A DNA stretch of 10,722 nucleotides from CBFCZU01 sp965602635 (GTDB taxonomy: Bacteria; Planctomycetota; Phycisphaerae; SM23-33). The notes under the pieces were generated by a model. The model was given only the letters and a program-made list of their open reading frames with translations, was not told the DNA's origin and ran no database searches. Made by a program: the position numbers and the translations under genes. The DNA lies in the NCBI GenBank assembly GCA_965602635.1, contig CBFCZU010000148.1, forward strand, positions 1 through 10,722. The letters run 5' to 3'. Below are positions 1 to 6,299 of the stretch, piece by piece; the stretch's first letter is position 1; every line of letters starts with the position of its first letter.

Positions 1-100
1 AACTTTCCGTTTCGTTCCGTTTCGTTCCGGAGTTTTCCGTCCCGATCCATCGGGATTCCGTTTCGTTCCGTTCTGTTCCGCCCCTTTCCGCTGGGTTCCG
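1..100. repeat. TTCCG array with ~10-bp period
   Basis: The pentamer TTCCG ends at about positions 9, 19, 29, 39, 60, 70, 80, 90 and 100, so it recurs about every 10 bp. The 10-mer TTTCGTTCCG occurs three times. One unit is replaced by a perfect 7-bp inverted repeat, TCCCGAT-CC-ATCGGGA (40-55). The array starts at the window edge, so its true length is unknown. It lies just downstream of the amidohydrolase stop codon. No coding potential is apparent. The spacing of about one helical turn could place short A/T-rich steps on one face of the DNA, but it could equally be a simple-sequence tandem repeat. The inverted repeat has no U-tract and is a poor intrinsic terminator. No function is assigned. 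Confidence 0.7.
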
Positions 101-112
101 CCCGGAGGCCGG

Positions 113-838
113 TCAGAGGGCCAGGCCGATCAGGGCGGCGATGTTGCCCGCCAGGACCTGCCGGCGCTGCTCGTCGGTGAGGTCGAGGGCCTGAACCCTG
201 GCCAGCTCGACGCCGCAATGAACGCCCGGGCCGTCAGAGCCGAAGATCATCTTGTGGCACAGCCCCTCGGCCACGGCCATCTCCAGCGACTCGTGATCGA
301 TGACGGTCGAGGTGTCGAAGTACACGTTCGGGTAGCGCCTCGCCAGCCACATGGTCATCACCCGCACGGGCGTGTCGATGCAGCAGAACTTGCCCATGTG
401 GGCGATGATGATCGGCACGTCGCCGTAGCTCTCGGCCACGTATCGCAGGCCGTAAACCTCCCCCTTCACGTCCACCAGCAGCGGCTTGCGGTGCCGGGCC
501 ATGACCTCCATGATCTCGCGGTTGGGGTGCCCGTGCAGCTTGAGCCCGACCAGGCCGAGCTCGCCGAAGGCCTCGGCCAGCAGCGGCTCGACCCGCCCGG
601 CGTCCTGCTTCTGGCTGACCTTGGCGAAGCCATGCAGCCTGTCCGGGTGGCCTCTGACGATCTCGGCCGTCTCGCGGTTGTGCCGCTCGAAGTTCGACTG
701 GCCGATGGGCAGGACGACCGCCTGGTCGATGCCGGCCTCGTCCATCCGCCGCAGCGAGGTTTCGATGTCCTCGAACGTGTCGTACGAGTGTTGCAGCGCG
801 TCGGAGTAGCCCGCGTGGATGTGGGCGTCGATGATCAT
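113..838 (-). CDS. Amidohydrolase-2 family metal-dependent hydrolase (TIM-barrel)
   Basis: This 241-aa protein probably folds as a TIM barrel of the amidohydrolase_2 (PF04909-like) type. Visible metal-site features are the N-terminal DAHIH motif (H6, H8), KLHG (H102), IIAHMG (H147) and GSDGP (D202), which together match the usual H-x-H, His, His, Asp order. Family members are cytoplasmic hydrolases or decarboxylases acting on small ring or carboxylated substrates, and the substrate here cannot be read. At 241 aa it is short for the family (commonly 280-350 aa) but looks complete, running from the first strand to the C-terminal 'AGNIAALIGL' helix. The ATG at 838 is preceded by GGAGG with a 9-nt gap. 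It starts 42 bp after the stop of the upstream lipoprotein hydrolase, so the two are probably co-transcribed. Confidence 0.85.
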   Translation of the reverse strand: MIIDAHIHAGYSDALQHSYDTFEDIETSLRRMDEAGIDQAVVLPIGQSNFERHNRETAEIVRGHPDRLHGFAKVSQKQDAGRVEPLLAEAFGELGLVGLKLHGHPNREIMEVMARHRKPLLVDVKGEVYGLRYVAESYGDVPIIIAHMGKFCCIDTPVRVMTMWLARRYPNVYFDTSTVIDHESLEMAVAEGLCHKMIFGSDGPGVHCGVELARVQALDLTDEQRRQVLAGNIAALIGLAL

Positions 839-880
839 CGCTTCTTGCCTCCGGCCACGCGCGATCCCGCGCCCGCGGGG

Positions 881-2287
881 TCAGCGCTTGGCGGCGTAAG
901 CGGCGCTGGTCTTGATCTTGAGAATGTCCTGCCAGAGCCGGTCGCCCTCGCCGGCGGGGTAGTCCTCGCCGTCGCGGAGCTTGATCCGCAGCTTCTTGGG
1001 AGGCTTGCCTTTGAAAAGCTCTTTCTCCCCGGCCACGACCGTCACCGGCTTGCCCATGTCCACGAGCTTGCCGCTGAGATCCATCACCAGCTCGGCGATC
1101 TGGTCGCTGGCGTCGATCTCGATGCGGTTGCCGTCCTTGACGCGGACCTCGAAGGTTCCCTCCATGCCGCCGGCGTTCTTCGTCAGCTTGGCGTTGACCC
1201 AGAACGCCCGCGAGTAGCGCGCGTGCTCGACGATGTGGCTGACGGTTTTCGGATAGGGGTTCATCACGTGCTTGTCGAAGAACTTGGTCAGCACGGTGAC
1301 GTCCTGGCGGAAGGGCAGCGTGGGCGAGTGCCCGCCCTTGTACGTCCGCCACTCGACGGGGCAGCCGGCCTGCTGCATGTACTTGTGGATGATCCTGCCC
1401 GTGGCCAGGAACGAGTCGCCGTCGCCGTGCAGCAGCAGCGTGGGGACGTTCTTGAGGTATCGGACGTAGGGCGTCTGGTCGCGCCCGCTGCCGCTCTTCC
1501 GCAGGTCGTTGCAGACCGGCGCGATGGCGGCGAACCAGTGCGGGTGCCGCCAGGCCATGATCAGGTCCGTTCGCCCGCCGTAGGAGAAGCCCGTCGCGTA
1601 GATCCGGCACGGGTCGATGTTGTACTCGCGGGCGACGGCCTTGAGGTAGGTGCGCGTCTTGTTCTCGACGTACGTCAGCCCGGTGGGGTAGCCGGCCTGG
1701 ACGCAGCGCATGACGAAGTACGGCGTCTTGGTCCTCATCTGGTTCATGTCCGGGTCGTCCTGGTAGGAGATCACCAGTGGCCAGGACTTCCGCGGGTCGT
1801 AGGCCCGCGGGACGATCAGGTCGAAGTGGCCCATGACGTTGGTTCGCTCGATCCAGCAGGTCCGTGTCTGCCACCTGCCGGCCGAGGCCGCGGCGGGGTC
1901 CTTGCCGGCCGCCAGCGAGCCCAGGGCATACTTCATGTCGTTGTCGATCCGGCCCATGCACGAGGCGGGCTTGAAGTGATCTCGCCGGTAGCGCTTCTTG
2001 TTGCGGTTGTACTCGAGGTACAGGGGCTCGAGCTTGCGCCGCAGCAGCGGGAGGTTGGCCTTGACCAGCGGGCTGTCGGCGTCGAGCTTGGCGAGCTGCG
2101 CCTCGTAGTCGGCGATGGCCTGCTTGATCTTCTTGTCCACCTCGGTCTTGGGCTCGGCCTGGAGCTTCTCGGCCAGTTCCTTCGGCGGCCAGGGCTCGGG
2201 GGGCGAGTTCGAGGCCGACCCGCACGAGAAGATGGCGGCCGCGGCAACGATCAAGGCCAGCGCGGCGCCTGCGTACCTTTTACTCAT
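881..2287 (-). CDS. Lipoprotein-type alpha/beta hydrolase (prolyl-oligopeptidase/esterase-like)
   Basis: This 468-aa exported protein starts with a signal peptide (basic MSKRY, then a hydrophobic stretch) ending in a lipobox-like IFSC, with Cys22 as the probable lipidation site. Residues ~32-110 form a charged, probably helical linker. An alpha/beta-hydrolase domain covers about 150-345: the nucleophile elbow GFSYGG places Ser235, LLLHGDGDS gives the acid (D289 or D291), and GGHSP gives His320. Residues ~350-468 are a C-terminal beta-rich extension of unknown role. The best match is the secreted esterase / dienelactone-hydrolase / PHB-depolymerase-like group, with unknown substrate. The ATG is preceded by AAGGAG with a 9-nt gap. 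A promoter-like repeat lies about 75 bp upstream, and the amidohydrolase gene follows after 42 bp. An outer-membrane or periplasmic esterase feeding a product to the amidohydrolase is possible but inferred. Confidence 0.85.
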   Translation of the reverse strand: MSKRYAGAALALIVAAAAIFSCGSASNSPPEPWPPKELAEKLQAEPKTEVDKKIKQAIADYEAQLAKLDADSPLVKANLPLLRRKLEPLYLEYNRNKKRYRRDHFKPASCMGRIDNDMKYALGSLAAGKDPAAASAGRWQTRTCWIERTNVMGHFDLIVPRAYDPRKSWPLVISYQDDPDMNQMRTKTPYFVMRCVQAGYPTGLTYVENKTRTYLKAVAREYNIDPCRIYATGFSYGGRTDLIMAWRHPHWFAAIAPVCNDLRKSGSGRDQTPYVRYLKNVPTLLLHGDGDSFLATGRIIHKYMQQAGCPVEWRTYKGGHSPTLPFRQDVTVLTKFFDKHVMNPYPKTVSHIVEHARYSRAFWVNAKLTKNAGGMEGTFEVRVKDGNRIEIDASDQIAELVMDLSGKLVDMGKPVTVVAGEKELFKGKPPKKLRIKLRDGEDYPAGEGDRLWQDILKIKTSAAYAAKR

Positions 2288-2361
2288 CGCGTCTGTCTCC
2301 TTAAGGCCTGGCTCAGCGGCCGTGTCTGTTGCCCGTGGCCGGGCGCGGGCGGTCGTGCCGT

Positions 2362-2393
2362 GGTTGTACGCGCCGGGAGGGCATCTGGCAAGC
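2362..2393 (-). repeat. 32-bp exact direct repeat, copy 1
   Basis: All 32 bases are identical, in the same orientation, to 6268-6299. Identity stops abruptly at both ends. It lies 24 bp beyond the 3' end of the RNA polymerase-like gene and about 75 bp before the hydrolase start. The two copies bracket the sigma/polymerase operon. Besides a promoter, it could be a dispersed genomic repeat or the scar of an insertion. Confidence 0.9.
2363..2391 (-). promoter_or_regulatory. Candidate promoter of the hydrolase/amidohydrolase operon
   Basis: On the minus strand the repeat contains TTGCCA (2391-2386), a 17-bp spacer, and TACAAC (2368-2363). This is 5/6 and 4/6 to the sigma-70-type consensus at ideal spacing. 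Transcription would start near 2355, giving a leader of roughly 70 nt before the hydrolase ATG at 2287. The spacer is also identical to that of copy 2, which is more conservation than a generic promoter needs. An extra regulator, or a special polymerase, may therefore read this site. Confidence 0.5.
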
Positions 2394-2416
2394 TCGATCC
2401 CCCTGGCGCCGGCTCG

Positions 2417-5400
2417 CTATGGTTCGAGCCCGACGAACAGCCTGCTGTCCAGGTCGGTCAGGGGATCGACTTCGCCGATGGCCGCGGCGCTGGCGAATAC
2501 GAACCCCGGGTGGTCCGAGCGCATCGCCCGGGCCAGGGCGGTGAAGGCCTTGGGGGCATGTTCCCTCCTTGCCTCAAGCCCCCCGCTGGCGATCATCAAG
2601 GCCATCTCCCCGAGACCTCTCCGCGCCCCGACGCACCGCGTGTAGTACTCGTCGCCCGTCAGCCCGTCGGCCAGCGAGTGCGGGACGAACACAATGCGGT
2701 GGTGCAAGTCGGCGACCCTTGCCGCCGCCAGGAGGGTCCTGAGTTGCCGGATGTTGCCGCGGGCGTGGGTGCGGACGGCCTGGAGCTGCGGGCCCAGGGC
2801 CTCGTTGTCGAAGTCGGTCCGCGAGGCGATCCGCTCGGCGGCCAGCTCCTCGTAGGCCTCGCACTCGTCGAGATCGTCGCCGTCGGGCAGGTCGGGCAGG
2901 TCGGCGCCCGTCTTGGGGAACGGGCTCAGCGACGCGCCCGACGCCCGGGCGACCTCCAAGCCGCGGGCCATCAGCGCCTCCATCGTCTCGAGCGTCTTCT
3001 CCGGGCCCGCCTGCTCGAGCAGCGTCCGCATGGCCTTCATCAGCGTAGGCCGGGTGACAAAGCCCTCGGGGGCCTCCACGTCCACGCCCGCGATCTCGCG
3101 GATCTCGGCCAGTCCCTTGGGCGTCCCGGACAACTCGGCCAGGCCCCAGACGCCTTCCATGGCGGGCGCCATCCAGTCGAGCAGGCGTGCCTCTCGGTGC
3201 AGGTGATCGGCCAGGGTGAGCTTGGCGCCGGCTTCGTCTTGCCCTGCGGGGGTTATCGGAATGAAGGCCGCCGCCTGGTCGCCGTCGAAATCGGCGTTCA
3301 TCGGGCGGCAGGCCAGCAACGGGATGCGGATGACGCGCCCGGGGATGCGCACCGGACGGAACGCCAGACTGGCGGTCGGCGACAGCACCGGCGCCGCGTC
3401 CATGACCAACAGTGACGGCGCGCGGTGCAGGATCACCCATGACCCGGCCATGGTTTCGTCCAGCGCCTCGGCCGCCCGGGTGGTGCGGGCCTGAACATCC
3501 TTCTCGCCGCCGAGGCGCCGGGCCACCAGTGGGCCAAAGAGCGTCCAGGCGATCTCATCCGGCAGCCCGAGCTGGTCGTGCCGCATTTCCGGCCCGGGCG
3601 CGATGACCGTTCGGCCGCTGAAGAGCACGCGATTGCCGAAGTGCAGGTGCTCCCAGCCGAGGAGGGCGTCGAAGGACTCTCCGACGGCCTGCTGGAGCCG
3701 GGCGCGGGCGGCATCGCTGAGGCTGGCCGGGCCCTTGCCGGCGAGGAGGCGGTGCATCTTCTCGTTGGCTTGCAGCAGGCGGGGGTCGTCAGTCAGTTCG
3801 GCACAGCGTCCGATCTCGTCGATCTCCCGGCCGGACAGCCAGGGGTGCTGGACCGGGCAGGCGAGCTTGAGAGACTCGCCCTTGGGCGGGGCGAGGCGGA
3901 AGCGGAGCTTCTGGTCCTTCAGTTCGGCCTGGATGCCCGCGACCCTCAGCCGGCGGACGAGGTCGGCGAACTTCGGGGCGGGCGGCTCGGCCTCGGGGAC
4001 CGTCCCTGCGGCGACCTGATCGGCAAGAGTCTCCGCCTCCGGCCGGTCTACCGAGCGCAGGTTGAACGTCTCGGCAATGGTCGCGAAGGCGCCCAGGTTG
4101 CGCATGGCGTAGTACTCAAACTCCCCCTGGCGGTTGCAGCGCTGCGTGCCCACCGAGGCGTGGATCTTGTCCGCCGCCAGGTGGTGCGTCTTGCCCCAGT
4201 ACACCCACCCGACCGTGCTGGGCCGGGACAGCCGCTTGCCCCCGTGGCCATCGGTGAGGGTGACCATGCCGGATTCGTCCATCCCTGCCTCGCGCAGGCG
4301 GCGGCGGAACTCGTCGGCGTCAGGGGCGCCGAACGGCGCGACGATCATGGGCTCCCCGGTCGCGCGGGCGATACGGCCGGCGACCGCCTCGCGGATCTGC
4401 CCGAAGTTCAGCCGGGTGTGACAACCCATGAAGCTGAAGAGCAGCTCCGCGGGCGTGCCGTCGGGCAGGTGCGGCATCTCGTCGTCGGGCAAAATCCGCG
4501 ACACGACGCCCTTGGTGCCGTGGCGGTTGGAGAGCTTGTCGCCGGGCTCGAGCGCGTGCGGGAAGTCCAGCCGGGCCGCGGCCGATTCGCTGACGACAAT
4601 GCCGTCTTCAAAGGTGTCGCCGCCCCACGAGATGAAGGCGGTCAGCAGGTTCCGCCCGCACCAGAAATCCGGCTCGTCGGGCTCGTTGCCGGTGTGGATC
4701 AGGGCCGGCTCCGGCTCGGGCGGGACGACCCACTGGCGCATCATGTTGGCCCCCATCAGGGCGCGGTTCGGGTCGTCGTGCTCGAGGAAGGGAATCATCG
4801 ACGCGGTCAGGCTCAGCGCCGCCGGCGGCGAGTCGTCGGTCACGATGAGCTTGCCGTCGCGGATCTCGGCGCCGCGGGCGACGAAGAGGATCCGGCCGAC
4901 GTTGGTGCCTTCGGGCGTCATGACGGGACAGACCCGGCCGAGCTGCCCCGGCGCGACGATCTTCTGCTGGCCGGGGCGTACAGCCACGACGAACCGGCGC
5001 AGGTGCTCGGTCTCCCTGAGCCAGTTCCCCTGCTCCAGCGGCTGGACTGTGTCCCAGCCCGGGGGTCCGGACCCGATGGACAGGAATTCGCCGAACAGCT
5101 CGTCCAGTGGCAGCCAGGTACGGGCGGTGGCCTCGTCCAGCTTCATGTCCGCCGGCGCCTGACCCAGACGTTCGCCGATGAAGTCGTAGAGCTGTTCGCC
5201 GACGCACTTGATCTCGGCGGCGTCGAGTTCCTCGCACGAAGCGAGGGGCACGACTACGCATTCCCGGCCATCGATTTCGAAAAGGCCGTGGTCGTCGCAG
5301 GCGGGGACTTCGAACGTCAGGGTCAGCGGCGACTCGGCGTCGAGGGCGACGGCGATCCTGTAGCGGCCTTCACCGGCAGGCTCGGCGGCATAGTCGGCCA

Positions 5401-5488
5401 GCGGCAGCCGCTCGGCGAGCAATTGCGGCAGGCGCTCGTTGAGGAGGCGGTCGTAGGATTCCCTGTGCCAGCGGGCGACGTTCTGCAT
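2417..5488 (-). CDS. Single-chain minimal RNA polymerase (fused RpoB-RpoC core)
   Basis: This 1023-aa protein joins shortened beta and beta-prime cores; E. coli beta plus beta-prime total about 2750 aa. Beta blocks in order: rif-pocket-like NWLRETEHLRR (155-165); GRVCPVMTPEGTNVG (184-198); DDPNRALMGANMMRQ (238-252); FEDGIVVSE (293-301); GDKLSNRHGTKGVVSRI (316-332, with K318 and K326 matching K1065 and K1073); RLNFGQI (359-365); HHLAADKIHA (435-444); GEFEYYAMRNLGA (455-467); and a beta C-tail-like segment (505-524). Beta-prime blocks: a clamp-helix remnant (~565-610); GNRVLFSGRTVIAPGP (618-633); HRAPSL (688-693); NADFDGDQ (731-738), with catalytic D733, D735 and D737; HARGNIRQL (908-916); bridge helix (942-976). 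The chain ends in a degenerate trigger-loop-like segment (1001-1023). No Cys4 zinc motif is visible. The ATG has AGGAGA 7 nt upstream and lies 18 bp after the sigma gene. It is predicted to be a DNA-directed RNA polymerase used with that sigma factor. An intact reading frame argues against a pseudogene. Confidence 0.93.
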   Translation of the reverse strand: MQNVARWHRESYDRLLNERLPQLLAERLPLADYAAEPAGEGRYRIAVALDAESPLTLTFEVPACDDHGLFEIDGRECVVVPLASCEELDAAEIKCVGEQLYDFIGERLGQAPADMKLDEATARTWLPLDELFGEFLSIGSGPPGWDTVQPLEQGNWLRETEHLRRFVVAVRPGQQKIVAPGQLGRVCPVMTPEGTNVGRILFVARGAEIRDGKLIVTDDSPPAALSLTASMIPFLEHDDPNRALMGANMMRQWVVPPEPEPALIHTGNEPDEPDFWCGRNLLTAFISWGGDTFEDGIVVSESAAARLDFPHALEPGDKLSNRHGTKGVVSRILPDDEMPHLPDGTPAELLFSFMGCHTRLNFGQIREAVAGRIARATGEPMIVAPFGAPDADEFRRRLREAGMDESGMVTLTDGHGGKRLSRPSTVGWVYWGKTHHLAADKIHASVGTQRCNRQGEFEYYAMRNLGAFATIAETFNLRSVDRPEAETLADQVAAGTVPEAEPPAPKFADLVRRLRVAGIQAELKDQKLRFRLAPPKGESLKLACPVQHPWLSGREIDEIGRCAELTDDPRLLQANEKMHRLLAGKGPASLSDAARARLQQAVGESFDALLGWEHLHFGNRVLFSGRTVIAPGPEMRHDQLGLPDEIAWTLFGPLVARRLGGEKDVQARTTRAAEALDETMAGSWVILHRAPSLLVMDAAPVLSPTASLAFRPVRIPGRVIRIPLLACRPMNADFDGDQAAAFIPITPAGQDEAGAKLTLADHLHREARLLDWMAPAMEGVWGLAELSGTPKGLAEIREIAGVDVEAPEGFVTRPTLMKAMRTLLEQAGPEKTLETMEALMARGLEVARASGASLSPFPKTGADLPDLPDGDDLDECEAYEELAAERIASRTDFDNEALGPQLQAVRTHARGNIRQLRTLLAAARVADLHHRIVFVPHSLADGLTGDEYYTRCVGARRGLGEMALMIASGGLEARREHAPKAFTALARAMRSDHPGFVFASAAAIGEVDPLTDLDSRLFVGLEP

Positions 5489-5506
5489 GTGGGTCTCTCC
5501 TGGTTC

Positions 5507-6085
5507 TCAGTCCGCCTCGCCGAGCTCGCGGGCGATGCGGCGGATGGCGTAGTGTAGCCTGCTCTTGACGGTGCCTTCGGGGATGCCCAGCCTCTCGGCG
5601 ACGTCGGCAATGCTCATGTCCTCTTCGTGCACCATCCTCATGACGGCCCGCTTGGCCTCCGGCAGGGCGTCGACCGAGCGGCGGAGCCTTTCGAGTGCCT
5701 CGGACCGCTCCAGCAGTTCTGCCGGGTCGAGGGCCGACTCGTCGGCCAGCCGGCCGGAAGTCTGGTCGTCCTCATTGTCCGGCTCGGCCGCCGGCAGCGC
5801 CCTGACCGGCCGGCGGCGGGCCGACCGCAGGTGATTCAACGCAACGTTCGTGGCGATCCGCAGCAGCCAACCCGCGACACTTCCCTCGCCTGACCACTGA
5901 GCAGCGTGGGTCCACAGCCGCAGGAATACCTCCTGCAGAAGATCCTCGGCGGCGCTGTCGTCGCGGACGATGGTGACCAGTCGCCGGCGGACGCCCGACC
6001 GGTGGCGGCCCAGCAAGGCGTCGAAGGCGGAGGCGTCGCCCCGCACCAGAAGCCGCATCAGGTTCTCGTCGGACAGTTCGTTCAC
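5507..6085 (-). CDS. ECF-type RNA polymerase sigma factor (sigma-70 regions 2 and 4)
   Basis: This 192-aa protein has the two-domain ECF layout. Region 2 runs about 15-90, with the AEDLLQEVFLRLW core-binding helix (46-58) and GWLLRIATNVALNHLR (72-87) in the 2.3/2.4 DNA-melting and -10 recognition part. An acidic linker (~98-135) follows. Region 4 spans about 130-188, with the helix-turn-helix SIADVAERLGIPEGTVKSRL (158-177) that reads the -35 element. The start is GTG, preceded by GAGG with a short 3-nt gap; the next Met (residue 10) would cut into region 2. No anti-sigma gene is next to it. The following gene is the fused RNA polymerase, 18 bp downstream with its own Shine-Dalgarno sequence, so the two are almost surely one operon and this is probably that enzyme's specificity factor. 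It could also work with the housekeeping core. Confidence 0.93.
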   Translation of the reverse strand: MNELSDENLMRLLVRGDASAFDALLGRHRSGVRRRLVTIVRDDSAAEDLLQEVFLRLWTHAAQWSGEGSVAGWLLRIATNVALNHLRSARRRPVRALPAAEPDNEDDQTSGRLADESALDPAELLERSEALERLRRSVDALPEAKRAVMRMVHEEDMSIADVAERLGIPEGTVKSRLHYAIRRIARELGEAD

Positions 6086-6267
6086 CCGCCTCTATCCGCA
6101 ATGACACCGCCCGGGGCAGGGAGGTTCACCGCTCGGAGGAAAAAGGCTCTCGTTGAGACTAGCTCAGGCGAAACGGCGTCTCGCCCGGCCGGAGCCCCAC
6201 GGGGGGGCTGTCGGGAGAAGTTGCTCGTCGGTCAGGTCGTTGTCCGCAGCGGCGGAACTCCAGCAGG

Positions 6268-6299
6268 GGTTGTACGCGCCGGGAGGGCATCTGGCAAGC
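6268..6299 (-). repeat. 32-bp exact direct repeat, copy 2
   Basis: This is identical over 32 bases to 2362-2393 in the same orientation. The bases next to each end differ between the copies. It lies 183 bp upstream of the sigma start codon. I found no third copy in the window. Confidence 0.9.
6269..6297 (-). promoter_or_regulatory. Candidate promoter of the sigma/RNA polymerase operon
   Basis: On the minus strand there is TTGCCA (6297-6292), a 17-bp spacer and TACAAC (6274-6269), the same as copy 1. Transcription would start near 6261 and leave a leader of about 175 nt containing two small hairpins before the GTG at 6085. This would give the sigma/polymerase operon and the hydrolase operon the same promoter. 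Autoregulation by the encoded sigma is a possible but unproven reading. Confidence 0.5.

Noticed and set aside
234..2225. 663-codon minus-strand frame across two genes
   Set aside because: It overlaps the hydrolase and amidohydrolase in another frame and is Arg/Ala/Pro/Gly-rich. Both real genes have catalytic motifs and Shine-Dalgarno sites.
2415..2432. tRNA T-loop-like string GGTTCGAGCCC
   Set aside because: The flanking bases do not pair as a T-stem, no matching acceptor or anticodon arm lies upstream, and it falls in the polymerase's last codons.
218..3415. 1065-codon open frame on the plus strand
   Set aside because: It is antisense to the amidohydrolase, hydrolase and polymerase genes, low in complexity (Val/Leu/Gly/Arg/Asp-rich) and without motifs. 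It is the mirror of codon-biased GC-rich genes on the other strand.
2417..5488. Polymerase as a pseudogene or ordinary rpoB/rpoC fragment
   Set aside because: The 1023-codon frame is unbroken, catalytic residues on both the beta and beta-prime sides are intact, and start, Shine-Dalgarno and operon spacing are sound. Only the C-terminal end point leaves some doubt.
3578..5557. 659-codon open frame on the plus strand
   Set aside because: It is antisense to the polymerase gene, whose catalytic motifs are unmistakable. The composition is shadow-like.
2362..6299. CRISPR-like repeats
   Set aside because: There are only two copies, about 3.9 kb apart, with no spacers and no cas genes.
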